A stretch of DNA of 64,000 bases from Streptomyces actinomycinicus (GTDB lineage: Bacteria > Actinomycetota > Actinomycetes > Streptomycetales > Streptomycetaceae): positions 1-64,000 of the forward strand of contig NZ_JAERRK010000026.1 of the NCBI RefSeq assembly GCF_016741775.1, read 5' to 3'. The notes under the pieces are model-generated. The model made no database searches. It worked only from the letters and a program-made list of their open reading frames with translations, and was not told the origin of the DNA. Made by a program: the position numbers and the translations under genes. Position 1 is the stretch's first letter; every line of letters begins with the position of its first letter. This document shows positions 10,671 to 19,110 of the stretch, one piece after another.

Positions 10671-12338
10671 TCAGTGTCCGTCCGCCCGGCACAGCAGCAG
10701 GCAGATGTCGTCATCGTGTTCGGAGTCGTGCAGCATCGGCTTGAGCAGCGAGTCGGCCGCCGTGTCGAGGTCCTCCACCTCCGCCGTCCCCAACGACCCC
10801 ATGGCGCGGGCCAGTCGGTCGATGCCGGCGTCGATACCGGCGGAACGCCGCTCCACCAGGCCGTCCGTGTAGAGGGCCAGGGTGGATCCCGGCGGCAGCT
10901 CGAGGGTGTGCTCCTCGTACTCGTACGGCACCGGAACCCCCAGCATGATGCCCGGCTTCGCCTCCAGCACCCGTACCTCGCCCAGCGGACCGCGCGCGAC
11001 GGCGGGCGGATGCCCGGCGGCGGCCCACACCACCCCGGCCTCGCCCGGCGTGAACCGGGCGATCGCACAGGTCGCGTACAGCTCGGGCTGCTGATGGTGG
11101 AGCATGCGGTGCAGCAGGGTCAGGATCCGTGCCGGGCCGTTGCCCTCGACGGCGTACGCGCGCAGCGCGGTGCGCAGCTGCCCCATGATGACCGCCGCGC
11201 GCAGCCCGTGCCCCGTGACGTCCCCTATCACCGCGAGCACACTGCCGTCGGGCTGCGGGAAGGCGTCGTACCAGTCGCCGCCGATGTTCAGACCGTGGGT
11301 CGCCGGCAGGTAACGCGCGGCCAGGGAGAGGCCCGGGATGGCCGGCAGGTCGGTGAGCTGGGCCTGCTGCAGGGCCCGGGCGACGTCCCGGTGCTGCTCG
11401 TACTGGCGGGCGTTGTCCAGGGCGATGCCCGCCCGCCGGGCCAGTTCCAGCAGCATCACGGTGGTGTCCGGGTCGAAGCGGTCTCCGGGCGCGGCCAGCG
11501 TCAGCACCCCCTGCACGGTCCGGGCGCCGAGCGGCAGGCACAGCAGCGCCCGGTCCGGGAACAGCGCGGACGCCGGCAGGTCGTCCACGCCCGGGAGTTC
11601 GCCGGGGTACGGGCCCGCGTGCTGGGGGCGGCCGGTGCGGGCCGCCGCCACCGTGGCCGCCGCACGCCCGCCCGGCGGGGTCCGCTCGTCGTCCACGAGC
11701 CAGAGGTCGACGTGCCGTGCGTACTCCGGGACCAGCAGCTCGGGCAGCCGGCGCAGGATGCCCTCGTGGTCGAGGGAGGCGTTGAGGACGGCGCTCGCAT
11801 TCGCCAGGAAGGTCAGCAGCCGGCGGGCCTTCTCCGCCTCCGTGCGTGCCGTCCGCTCGGCGTCGAGGAGTTCGCGCTGAGCCAGCGCGGCGGCCTCCAG
11901 CTCGGCGTGCAGGGCCAGCACGCCCTGGTTGGTCTGGTGCAGTTCCTCGCGGTGGAACCGGACCAGCTCCTCCATCTCGTCCAGGCTCGCGCGCAGGGCA
12001 TCGGCGTTCGCGTCGGCGTCCAGCAGCGCCTCGGCGAGCCGGGCGTCGTCCGGGCCGGGCAGCGGCCCGGTCAGGGGGGAGGGGCAGGCGAGCGTCTGCC
12101 GCCAGGGCTGGGGGCCGCGCAGGACGACCCGCAGTTCCCCGTCCGCGACGGTGGTCAGGGTCAGTTCCGCCGTGCCCGCACCGAGGCCGCGGCGCAGTCG
12201 TGCGCCGAGCGCGGCCAGGAAGCGGGTGCGGTGGGGCGCGGGCACACCGGCGTCCGCCGTGAGCCGTGCCAGCACGGCGCGGGCACGGGCCGCGTCGGCG
12301 GCGGAGGCGATGGTCCAGGTGTCAGAGGTGGCGGTCAT
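10671..12338 (-). CDS. GAF-SpoIIE (PP2C-type) serine phosphatase, last gene of the stressosome operon
   Basis: 555 residues from the ATG at 12338, inside the end of the upstream gene (17-bp overlap, no clear ribosome site), so translation is probably coupled. The N-terminal 100 residues look like a degenerate GHKL ATPase fold without a recognisable N-box. A coiled coil (EEMEELVRFHREELHQTNQG) and a GAF domain (VDLWLVDDERTPPGG) follow. The C-terminal PP2C/SpoIIE domain has its metal ligands in GGDWYDAF, GDVTGHGLRA, LYTDGLVERR and HDDDICLLLC. This layout is that of RsbU/RsbP-type phosphatases, which dephosphorylate an anti-anti-sigma factor. As the final product of the operon it is the likely output enzyme switched on by RsbT. 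Confidence 0.85.
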   Translation of the reverse strand: MTATSDTWTIASAADAARARAVLARLTADAGVPAPHRTRFLAALGARLRRGLGAGTAELTLTTVADGELRVVLRGPQPWRQTLACPSPLTGPLPGPDDARLAEALLDADANADALRASLDEMEELVRFHREELHQTNQGVLALHAELEAAALAQRELLDAERTARTEAEKARRLLTFLANASAVLNASLDHEGILRRLPELLVPEYARHVDLWLVDDERTPPGGRAAATVAAARTGRPQHAGPYPGELPGVDDLPASALFPDRALLCLPLGARTVQGVLTLAAPGDRFDPDTTVMLLELARRAGIALDNARQYEQHRDVARALQQAQLTDLPAIPGLSLAARYLPATHGLNIGGDWYDAFPQPDGSVLAVIGDVTGHGLRAAVIMGQLRTALRAYAVEGNGPARILTLLHRMLHHQQPELYATCAIARFTPGEAGVVWAAAGHPPAVARGPLGEVRVLEAKPGIMLGVPVPYEYEEHTLELPPGSTLALYTDGLVERRSAGIDAGIDRLARAMGSLGTAEVEDLDTAADSLLKPMLHDSEHDDDICLLLCRADGH

Positions 12339-13383
12339 CGGAGGTGGTCCGGCGGTCGGGGGCCAGTACGGCCACGCTGGTGTCGTCGCGGAGGGGGCGG
12401 GCGGGGCTGCTCGCGTCCCGCAGGATCGCCGCGGCCACCACCGACGGGTCGTGGGCGAGCAGCCCGGCGTCCGCCGGCGGGGTCCAGCGGCTCGGGAGAC
12501 CGTCGCTGTGCACGACGAGCAGACTGTCCGGCCGCCACGGCAGCCGCCGCTCGGGCACGTGGGCCGGGAAGTACGCCCCGACGATCCCGGGGTGGGAGAC
12601 GAGGGACGTCCAGGTGTTCCCGGTGCGCAGCCGGGCGCCGACATTGCCGACGCCGGCGAAGCGGAGTTCCGCCCGCTCCGTGTCCACCTGGGCCACCGTG
12701 ATCGCGGCACCCCGGGTGGGCCGCAGCGCCGTGTGCAGCCGGCGCAGTATCTCCGCCGGCGGCAGGTGTGCCGCGCGGCGCAGCTCGGTCACCGCCGCCG
12801 TGGACGCGTGCGCGGCCTTCGGCCCGTGCCCGAGGCCGTCGGCGAGCAGCAGTGTCAGCAGCCCGCCCGAGCGCGCCCAGCCCCAGGCGTCCCCGCAGTG
12901 CTCGGCCTGCCCGAGTGACACCGTGATGCCGCCGGCGCCCGGTCCGGCCGTGGGGTCGGCGTGCTGGGCGGACGCCGGGTCTATCCGGGCTGCCGCCACC
13001 GTCCCGCGGCCCGGCACGCTGTGCAGACGGAAGGCGCTCGCGCTCCGCAGACAGCTTCCCAGCCCCGCGCCCAGCGAGCCGGCGGCGGTGGAGCTGCCGT
13101 CCCGCAGCGCGGTGGCGACATCGGCGATGCCCGGCCCGTGGTCCAGCGAGAACACCTGGACGGACGTGCCGGGACCGCCGGCCGGCGGCGCCACCAGGTT
13201 CACCACCATGTGGCCGCCGCCCGCGTGTTTGAGCAGGTTGGTGGCCAGCTCGGTGGCGACCAGCTCGGCGGCCGCCGTGCGCCGCGCGTCGAGGCCCGCC
13301 TGCCCGCACGCCTCCCGGGCTGCGATCCGTGCGTCCCGGACCCGGGTGGAGTCATGCACCGGGACCTCCCAGACCCGGCTCAT
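12322..13383 (-). CDS. GHKL ATPase fused to RsbX-like PP2C phosphatase
   Basis: 353 residues. The N-terminal half is an anti-sigma-type GHKL ATPase (ELATNLLKHAGGGH N-box, DHGPGIADV, GSLGAGLGSCLR). The C-terminal half is a short PP2C domain (LLLADGLGHGPKAA, VVHSDGLPSRW, RDDTSVAVLAP) of the RsbX type that resets phosphorylated RsbR/RsbS in stressosomes. The start overlaps the stop of rsbT by four bases (ATGA at 13380-13383). In Bacillus the kinase RsbT and the phosphatase RsbX are separate; the additional ATPase half here is typical of the actinobacterial version. The likely role is feedback resetting of the stressosome. Confidence 0.85.
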   Translation of the reverse strand: MSRVWEVPVHDSTRVRDARIAAREACGQAGLDARRTAAAELVATELATNLLKHAGGGHMVVNLVAPPAGGPGTSVQVFSLDHGPGIADVATALRDGSSTAAGSLGAGLGSCLRSASAFRLHSVPGRGTVAAARIDPASAQHADPTAGPGAGGITVSLGQAEHCGDAWGWARSGGLLTLLLADGLGHGPKAAHASTAAVTELRRAAHLPPAEILRRLHTALRPTRGAAITVAQVDTERAELRFAGVGNVGARLRTGNTWTSLVSHPGIVGAYFPAHVPERRLPWRPDSLLVVHSDGLPSRWTPPADAGLLAHDPSVVAAAILRDASSPARPLRDDTSVAVLAPDRRTTSDDRHL

Positions 13384-13826
13384 TGCAGCCCCTTACGGGA
13401 CGCGGGCACCTGGGCCACCCAGGCGACGGCGGTGACGGTGGTGCCCCGGCCCGGCTCGGTGTCGACCCGGAACTCGTGCACCAGCCGCTTCGCCCCGCTG
13501 AGCCCGAGCCCGAGGCCGCCGCCGCTGGTGTAGCCGTCGGTCATGGCCAGCTCCAGGTCGCGGATGCCGGGGCCCTGGTCCGCGAAGCGCATCCGCAGGC
13601 CCCGGGTAAGGCCGTTGTCCAGTGGCGTGATCTCGGCGTGCCCGCCACCGCCGTGCACCAGCGTGTTGCGGGCCAGCTCGCTCGCCGCCGTCACCAGCTT
13701 GGTCTGCTGCACCAGGCCGAAGCCGAGCTGTGCCGCGCACTGCCGCACGTGCTGCCGGACCCAGGCCAGATCCGCGTCCGAGCCGATGGGCAGGCTCGTC
13801 GCGGACGCCTGGCCGGAAATGTGCAT
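13380..13826 (-). CDS. rsbT: RsbT-like switch kinase (GHKL serine/threonine kinase)
   Basis: 148 residues, matching RsbT length. The ATP-binding motifs are clear: N-box ELARNTLVHGGGGH, G1 box FADQGPGIRD and G2 box GGGLGLGLSGAKRL. In the stressosome model RsbT phosphorylates RsbS and RsbR, is released and activates a partner phosphatase. Its start and stop overlap the neighbouring genes by three to four bases (13826 and 13380), so rsbS, rsbT and the RsbX-like gene are translationally coupled and probably produced in fixed ratio. Confidence 0.9.
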   Translation of the reverse strand: MHISGQASATSLPIGSDADLAWVRQHVRQCAAQLGFGLVQQTKLVTAASELARNTLVHGGGGHAEITPLDNGLTRGLRMRFADQGPGIRDLELAMTDGYTSGGGLGLGLSGAKRLVHEFRVDTEPGRGTTVTAVAWVAQVPASRKGLQ

Positions 13827-14206
13827 CAGCTCCCTCCCTGGGACAGCACTTCCATGGCACGGTCCACGTCCAGCGCGGTGATCAGGCCGGGCAGGGTGAG
13901 CCCCAGCTCGACCAGGGTGATCGCCACGGCGGGGCGCATGCCGGCCAGGACCGTTCGGGCGGCCAGCAGCCGGGCCGTGGAGGCGATCTCCGCGAGCACC
14001 CGGCCGAGGAACGAGTCGACGATGTCCACCCCTGAGATGTCGATCACCACGCCGGTCACCCGGCTGGTGGAGATGCGGCTGGTGATGTCCTGCTGCAGCT
14101 GCTCGGCCATGCCGTCGTGCAGTTCGCCCTGAAGTGAGACGAGCAGGACGTCGCCGAGAGCGAGCACCGGCACCTGGACGGGCTGACCCGGTACGGGATG
14201 GTTCAC
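13826..14206 (-). CDS. rsbS: RsbS-like stressosome STAS protein
   Basis: 126 residues, a single STAS domain. The start is the GTG at 14206, which overlaps the rsbR stop as GTGA. The motif DISGVDIVDSFLGRVL places a serine (Ser65) at the site that RsbT phosphorylates in Bacillus RsbS, and RPAVAITLVELGL matches the RsbS signature. RsbS forms the core of the stressosome together with RsbR and sequesters RsbT until phosphorylated. Confidence 0.9.
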   Translation of the reverse strand: MNHPVPGQPVQVPVLALGDVLLVSLQGELHDGMAEQLQQDITSRISTSRVTGVVIDISGVDIVDSFLGRVLAEIASTARLLAARTVLAGMRPAVAITLVELGLTLPGLITALDVDRAMEVLSQGGS

Positions 14207-15090
14207 CGGGCGCTCGCACCCGTGTCCGAGCGGGTCATCTCGATGCCCTGCCGGCCCAGCGCGTAGGCCAGCGCGTCGGCCAGCGAGGCCCGGGTCACCA
14301 CCGAACCCAGGTCGATGCCGAGCTGCACGATCGTCTGTGCGATGGCGGGCCGGATCCCGGAGACGATGCACTCGGCACCCATCAGCCGCGCTGCGGCCAC
14401 CGTCTTCATCAGGTGCTGGGCGACGAGCGAGTCGACCGTCGGGACGCCGGTGATGTCCAGGATGGCGTACCGTGCGCGCTGGTCGACGATGGCTTCCAGC
14501 AGCGACTCCATCACGACCTGGCTGCGGGCGCTGTCCAGCGTCCCGATCAGCGGGACGGCGACCGTGCTCTCCCACAGCTTGATGACCGGGGTGGCCACTT
14601 CGAGCAGCTGCTGGCGCTGCCGCTCGATCAGCTCGGAGTTCGCGTCCAGCGCCGTCTCCATCACCACCAGGCGCAGGGTGCCGAGCAGCACGGTGAGTGC
14701 CAGCACGGACTCCTGTGCCTGTGCGGAGGTGGGGTCGGTGAACTCGTCGCGCAGCAGGTCCATGGCGGGGACGCGGAGTCCGGCCACCTCGTCGGCGATC
14801 TGGGAGGGGGTCGACCCGGCACGGGCACGGGTCGCGGCCATGCGTCCCAGCTGCTCGCGCACGGTACCGAAGCCGGGTGCGTCGATGTCCTCCAGCCGTC
14901 CGCTGACGGCCACTTCGGACAGTGCGTCCACCACGGCCTTGCACGCCTCGACCGCCTCGTCGCGGGAGAGCGTGAAGACCGAGCGGAACAAGAGAGCGTC
15001 GGCCCAGCGCTGGGCGACCTGCTCCCTGCGCCGCTCCAGGAACGAACTCACCACCTGCGGCGCCGACTCGGCTGCGTCCTGCTCCGGCAC
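14203..15090 (-). CDS. rsbR: RsbR-like stressosome co-antagonist
   Basis: 295 residues from a GTG with GAGAGGAG upstream. The N-terminal about 150 residues form an all-helical, possibly globin-like sensor region (FLERRREQVAQRW, DEAVEACKAVVDAL). The C-terminal STAS domain contains LDITGVPTVDSLVAQHL and GIRPAIAQTIVQLGIDL, which are RsbR signatures. The residue aligned with the second phosphorylated Thr of Bacillus RsbRA appears to be Ser here. It is the first gene of a five-gene minus-strand operon (rsbR, rsbS, rsbT, RsbX-like, SpoIIE phosphatase). The signal sensed by the N-terminal domain is unknown. Confidence 0.88.
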   Translation of the reverse strand: MPEQDAAESAPQVVSSFLERRREQVAQRWADALLFRSVFTLSRDEAVEACKAVVDALSEVAVSGRLEDIDAPGFGTVREQLGRMAATRARAGSTPSQIADEVAGLRVPAMDLLRDEFTDPTSAQAQESVLALTVLLGTLRLVVMETALDANSELIERQRQQLLEVATPVIKLWESTVAVPLIGTLDSARSQVVMESLLEAIVDQRARYAILDITGVPTVDSLVAQHLMKTVAAARLMGAECIVSGIRPAIAQTIVQLGIDLGSVVTRASLADALAYALGRQGIEMTRSDTGASAR

Positions 15091-15562
15091 TTACATCCTC
15101 TCCTCTCGCACAACCAGGTGCCGCCGCTGGTCGGCCGGCTCCCGGAGCCGATCATTGCCGGCCGTCCACCGTAGCTGCGGTGGGCGGCCCGGCCAAACCT
15201 GCGGCCACGCCCGCTTCTGCCTCGTCAACGGCGCTCGGCCGGCCGCCGTGAACTCCGGCTCCGGGTGGTCCCGGAGACGCGTATTCGGGCCACCTCGGGC
15301 CCGTTCGGGCAGGCAGGCGCGAGGGGCGGGCCGGTTTCCGGCCGCCGGGTCGTCCCGGTCGGTTTCCCGCGCACGTCGCCACGGCTCCTTCGATGTGTCC
15401 GAGCGGTTCCGGCCCGCCGGTGTGTGCCGCCGGGCCGGTGTCGGGGGGCCGTCTACCCCGAAACCCGCCGTACTCTCCTCGCTGTTGCCGACGTCACTCG
15501 CGCGTGCGACCGGCGCGTACCCGCCGGGGGGTGTTCACCGCCGGACGAACCGGGCGCCCGGG
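15091..15562. other. 472-bp region upstream of rsbR
   Basis: No gene seen. CCACCG (15166-15171) and CGGTGG (15178-15183) form an inverted repeat with a 6-bp centre about 80 bases before the rsbR start, a candidate operator or leader hairpin. The rest is featureless GC-rich DNA up to the stop of the acyltransferase. Confidence 0.4.
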
Positions 15563-16759
15563 TCAGTCCCGCGCCGGTGCCGGGGCCTCCCGGCAGGCCG
15601 GTACCGGCTGCGGCTGCGGCTGCGGCTGGGACTGGGGCGTCGGCCGGCGACGGCGACGCAGCAGGAGCTGGCGGGCGGGGCACTCCACCCCCTCGTACAG
15701 CACCCAGGACAGCGCCAGCGAGACGGCGAACACCGCCGTGGTCGCGCCGAGGCCCTCCAGGACGCCGTAGTGCGGCTTCGTTCCCAGCAGGTTCGTGGCC
15801 GCGCGCAGCACCAGCAGGTGGACCATGTAGAAGGCGAAGGACAGCTCCCCGAGCCGCACCATCCGCCGACGCCGCCACAGGGACGGCAGTCCCTGCAGGT
15901 CGGCGACCGCGGCCGCGGGGATGAGCAGGGCGAACCCGGCGATCGTGCACACGGTCGCGGAGTAGCCCGGCGTGACCTGCGGGACGAGGAAGTAGCCGAG
16001 GATCGCCAGGGCGAGCGACGCCTCCAGTCCGGGCCCGCGCCAGCGGCCGAGCAGCACCAGCCGTGCGGTGACCGCGCCGAGCACGAACTCGGGCAGCCGC
16101 GCGGCGGGGAAGGAGTAGATCGATTCGGTCCACCAGTGGTGGGCGTCGGTCCAGGACAGCGCCGCGACGGCCGTCAGTGACAGCACGCCCAGTGCGGCCG
16201 TCGCGCGTGCGCCGAGCCGGCGGAGCAGCAGGACGAGCAGCGGGAAGGCGGCGTAGAAGAACGCCTCGCAGGCCAGGGACCAGCTGACCGGGTTCAGCGT
16301 CTGCCACCACGGCCGCCACCAGGAGTGCAGCAGGAGCGCGTTCGCCAGGGCCTGCTTCGGGGTCGGCCGGGTCTGGTGCGTCAGCATGCACGCCAGTACG
16401 AACGCGACGGCGAGGGTGACCAGGTGCACCGGGTAGATCCGCGCGATGCGCCGCCGCCAGAAGGCGAGGGCGCGGTCGCGAGGCCGCGCCGACCAGGTCA
16501 GCACGAATCCGGACAGCACGAAGAAGAACGACACTCCGGTGGCGCCCGCGCCGAACCCCCACGTCACCAGCCGGCCACCGGTGCCGCCGAAGTAGCCGAA
16601 GTTCTGCACGTGCAGTCCGAACACCAGCAGCGCCGCCATCCAGCGCAGCCCGGTCAGCGACGGCAGGGCGGGCAGGGCATCCGGTGGGGAGGGCCGGGAG
16701 GGCTGTGCACCGGTCCTCGTGGGCGGCGTCCGGAGCGCCCGGGGCGTCGCCGTGGTCAT
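15563..16759 (-). CDS. membrane acyltransferase, acyltransferase-3 (OafA) family
   Basis: 398 residues from the ATG at 16759, which has AGGTGA 8 bases upstream. About ten hydrophobic segments are visible. The family's conserved arginine/histidine regions are present: LTGLRWMAALLVFGLHV at the start, SFFFVLSGFVLTWS, FWRRRIARIYPVH and VSWSLACEAFFYAAFP. These enzymes transfer acyl groups (often O-acetyl) from the cytoplasm to sugars or other exported molecules. The C-terminal tail carries a PQPQPQP stretch encoded by a GGCTGC/GGCTGG hexanucleotide run (about 15601-15635). The gene is monocistronic, so no acceptor can be named. Confidence 0.85.
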   Translation of the reverse strand: MTTATPRALRTPPTRTGAQPSRPSPPDALPALPSLTGLRWMAALLVFGLHVQNFGYFGGTGGRLVTWGFGAGATGVSFFFVLSGFVLTWSARPRDRALAFWRRRIARIYPVHLVTLAVAFVLACMLTHQTRPTPKQALANALLLHSWWRPWWQTLNPVSWSLACEAFFYAAFPLLVLLLRRLGARATAALGVLSLTAVAALSWTDAHHWWTESIYSFPAARLPEFVLGAVTARLVLLGRWRGPGLEASLALAILGYFLVPQVTPGYSATVCTIAGFALLIPAAAVADLQGLPSLWRRRRMVRLGELSFAFYMVHLLVLRAATNLLGTKPHYGVLEGLGATTAVFAVSLALSWVLYEGVECPARQLLLRRRRRPTPQSQPQPQPQPVPACREAPAPARD

Positions 16760-17136
16760 CGAATCACCTGCCGCAGGGGGGTGGCGTGGGGCATGAAGGG
16801 GTACGTTGCCCGTCCACCCCCCGTCCATCACGTCGCATGGCAAACATCACACTGCTGCCGAACGACGGACCGCCGTGTATGCCACGGACGGCGGGCCGGG
16901 GTACGCCCGGACGAGTGAGGGGGCCCAGCGGGATGACGGGCGGCCCCCGCCCCCGCACGGGCGCGCGCTCTGTCCCCCTTCGGCCGCGGCTACGGCCGCC
17001 CGTCCCGCCTGACGCCGGCCGGGCCGGGGGCCGTGCGCCGGAACGCCGCTCCGACGGCCGGACACGCGGCCCCGTCAGGTGCCGTCGGAGCAGACCGGCT
17101 CCACCTGGCCGAGACCGACGGAGCCCGGGCCGCGGG
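16760..17136. other. 377-bp intergenic stretch
   Basis: No gene seen between the acyltransferase start and the response-regulator stop. A 7-bp complementary pair (CCGTCGG near 17082 and CCGACGG near 17115) with a long loop lies just past the stop of the response regulator and could act as a weak terminator. The acyltransferase promoter must lie here, but no clear -35/-10 pair was found. Confidence 0.35.
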
Positions 17137-17814
17137 CTACTGCGGGTCCAGGTGCGACGCGAGGACCGCCGCCTGGACCCGGCGCTGGACTCCCAGCTTC
17201 GCCAGCATCCGGGAGATGTGGTTCTTGACGGTCTTTTCCGAGAGGTACAGCCTCTTGCCGATCTCGCGGTTGGTCAGACCGTCCCCGATGAGTGCGAGGA
17301 TGTCCCGCTCGCGCGGTGAGAGGTTCGCCAGCTCGGGCGGCAGCGAAGGGGTCTGTGCCGGCTCGGTGCGCAGGGACCGCATGAGCCTGGCCGTGGTCGC
17401 CGGGTCGAGCATCGACTGTCCCGAGGCGACGGTGCGGACCGCGGAGACGAGGTCGGAGCCCTTGATCTGCTTCAGGACATAGCCGGACGCCCCGGCCATG
17501 ATGGCGTCCAGCAGGGCGTCCTCGTCGTCGAACGACGTCAGCATGAGGCACGCCAGGTCCGGCATGCGGCTGCGCAGCTCACGGCAGACCGTGATGCCGT
17601 CCCCGTCCGGCAGCCGCACGTCGAGCACGGCCACGTGCGGGCGCAGCGCGGGACCGCGGCTGAGCGCATGCTCGGCGGTGTCCGCGTCGCCGACCACGGA
17701 GATGTCCGGTTCGGCGTCGAGCAGGTCGGTCAGGCCGCGTCGTACGACCTCGTGGTCGTCCAGCAGAAACACGCGGATCGGGTCCTGTTCCGTGAAGGTG
17801 CGTGTTCCGGTCAT
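17137..17814 (-). CDS. osdR: NarL/LuxR-type response regulator, DevR/OsdR-like
   Basis: 225 residues. Receiver domain: acidic pocket VFLLDDHE and phosphorylation site Asp65 in VAVLDVRLPDGDG. C-terminal LuxR helix-turn-helix: LSPRERDILALI then TNREIGKRLYLSEKTVKNHI. The sequence and neighbourhood (universal stress proteins, phosphoketolase, double-GAF kinase) match the dormancy regulator DevR/DosR of mycobacteria and OsdR of Streptomyces coelicolor. The probable partner kinase is encoded about 7 kb away at 24732. A GGGCCG-AC-CGGCCC palindrome lies 81 bases upstream of the start, suggesting autoregulation. Naming as osdR rests on family and context. Confidence 0.8.
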   Translation of the reverse strand: MTGTRTFTEQDPIRVFLLDDHEVVRRGLTDLLDAEPDISVVGDADTAEHALSRGPALRPHVAVLDVRLPDGDGITVCRELRSRMPDLACLMLTSFDDEDALLDAIMAGASGYVLKQIKGSDLVSAVRTVASGQSMLDPATTARLMRSLRTEPAQTPSLPPELANLSPRERDILALIGDGLTNREIGKRLYLSEKTVKNHISRMLAKLGVQRRVQAAVLASHLDPQ

Positions 17815-17894
17815 GGCGACCTCTCGTTCCGCTGAATGGGCCGGCTGCGGGCTGCCCCGCGCTGATCATGCACCCGTCCGGGCCGGGCGGACTA

Positions 17895-17908
17895 GGGCCG
17901 ACCGGCCC
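17895..17908. promoter_or_regulatory. OsdR/DevR-type box upstream of the response regulator
   Basis: GGGCCGACCGGCCC is a perfect palindrome at the arms (GGGCCG/CGGCCC) and lies 81-94 bases upstream of the regulator start. It matches the motif found at seven other positions in this island and resembles the GGGAC-type half-sites of mycobacterial DevR. Confidence 0.65.
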
Positions 17909-18073
17909 CGGTCACTCCATGATCGTCGCTGAGGGGTGCCGTACATGGTGAACTCCGAGAACTGCCCGGCGGCTCAGGGCCCGCCGCGCCGGCGCGGCGG
18001 CGCCGCGGCACTGCTCCGTCCCCAGCATGTGCCGCCGCCGGGGCACCGGCCAGGGGCCGGCAGGCCTGCCCAT

Positions 18074-18107
18074 GGGCCGTTCGGCCCCCTGCGGGGACGT
18101 GCGGCCC
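18074..18107. promoter_or_regulatory. paired OsdR/DevR-type boxes upstream of the first universal stress protein
   Basis: Two boxes, GGGCCGTTCGGCCC (18074-18087, perfect) and GGGACGTGCGGCCC (18094-18107, one arm degenerate), are centred 20 bases apart, two helical turns. They end 83 bases before the ATG of the universal stress protein. The pairing fits cooperative binding by a NarL-type dimer. Confidence 0.7.
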
Positions 18108-18189
18108 CTGACCCCGCGCGCCCGGCATCGTCACGCTGGAGACGGATCCCTCTTCGCCCGGGGTTCCCTCTTCCCCGGAGGTGGAGACG

Positions 18190-19098
18190 ATGGCCCGGAC
18201 CGTCACGGTAGGTCTCGACGACTCGCCCGAGAGCCGCGCCGCCGCCGAATGGGCGGCACGCGAAGCCGGACTGCGAGGTCTGCCCCTGAAAGTCGTCCAC
18301 GTCCGGGAGCCGCTGCCCTCCTACGCGGCGCAGGCCCCGCTGCTCGGCGGTGAGACACGGCAGGACTGGACCGAGCGTGTGCCCCGTGAGGCCGCGGAGG
18401 GGCTGCGGCTGAGGCATCCCGGTGTGGAGGTGATCACCGACCGGCTCACCGCCGACCCGGCCGAGGCCCTGATCGAGGCGGCGGACTCCGCGGAGCTGAT
18501 GGTGCTGGGCTCGCGCGGCTTCGGCACGATCGGCGGGTTCGTGGTCGGCTCGGTCAGCCTGGCCGTCATCGCCCGTGCCGAACGTCCCGTCGTGCTGGTC
18601 CGGGCCGGGGAGCAGGCCGCCGACGAGCACAGGGCGGACCCCGCGGGCGTACCGTCCGCCGCGACCCCCTTCCGGCCCGTCGTGCTCGGCCTCGACCTGA
18701 GCGCCCCGGACGACACCCTGCTGGAGTTCGCCTTCGACGCCGCCGTGCGCCGTGCCGCCCCCCTGCGGGCCGTGCACGGCTGGACCGAACCGCCCGTCTC
18801 CTCCTACCACCGCTCCTACGGTGATCCCGAGCCCCACGACTCGCTCGCCCGCAGCCGGGCGAGGGCCCTTGCGGAGGTGCTGTCCCCCTGGCAGCACAAG
18901 TTCCCGGACGTCGAGGTGATTCAGGCGAGCCGGTGCGGCAGCGCAGCACAGGTCCTCCTCGACGCCTCACGCCAGGCTTCCCTGGTCGTCGTCGGCCGGC
19001 GCATCCGCACCAGCCCCCTCGGTACGCACATCGGCCCTGTCGCGCATGCCGTCCTGCACCATGCCATGGCCCCGGTCGCCGTGGTCCCGCACGACTGA
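18190..19098 (+). CDS. tandem-domain universal stress protein
   Basis: 302 residues, two UspA domains. Domain 1 begins VTVGLDDSPESRAAAEWA and ends LGSRGFGTIGGFVVGSVS, the glycine-rich ATP-binding loop of the G-2X-G-9X-G(S/T) type. Domain 2 begins VVLGLDLSAPDDTLLEFA and ends VAHAVLHHAMAPVAVVPHD. The ATG at 18190 is preferred over a GTG nine bases upstream because GGAGGTGGAG is correctly spaced from the ATG. Such proteins are among the most strongly induced members of DevR/OsdR regulons and bind ATP during hypoxia or stationary phase. Paired OsdR-type boxes lie upstream. Confidence 0.88.
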   Translation: MARTVTVGLDDSPESRAAAEWAAREAGLRGLPLKVVHVREPLPSYAAQAPLLGGETRQDWTERVPREAAEGLRLRHPGVEVITDRLTADPAEALIEAADSAELMVLGSRGFGTIGGFVVGSVSLAVIARAERPVVLVRAGEQAADEHRADPAGVPSAATPFRPVVLGLDLSAPDDTLLEFAFDAAVRRAAPLRAVHGWTEPPVSSYHRSYGDPEPHDSLARSRARALAEVLSPWQHKFPDVEVIQASRCGSAAQVLLDASRQASLVVVGRRIRTSPLGTHIGPVAHAVLHHAMAPVAVVPHD

Positions 19099-19110
19099 AC
19101 GGGGCGGACG

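Larger units (their letters stand above)
17815..18189. other. 375-bp divergent promoter region with three OsdR-type boxes
   Basis: This region separates the response-regulator gene from the universal stress protein gene. It holds three copies of the GGGCCG-N2-CGGCCC palindrome family (see separate entries) and no supported gene; short frames within it have poor codon use. Confidence 0.6.

Noticed and set aside
12339..12710. N-terminal extension of the SpoIIE phosphatase to 12710
   Set aside because: The extension is Ser/Thr/Arg/Pro-rich and is only the other frame of the RsbX-like gene; recognisable protein begins near the ATG at 12338.
17815..18189. Small genes in the divergent OsdR/Usp region
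   Set aside because: The short frames have no ribosome sites and poor third-position GC bias, and they overlap the three operator boxes.
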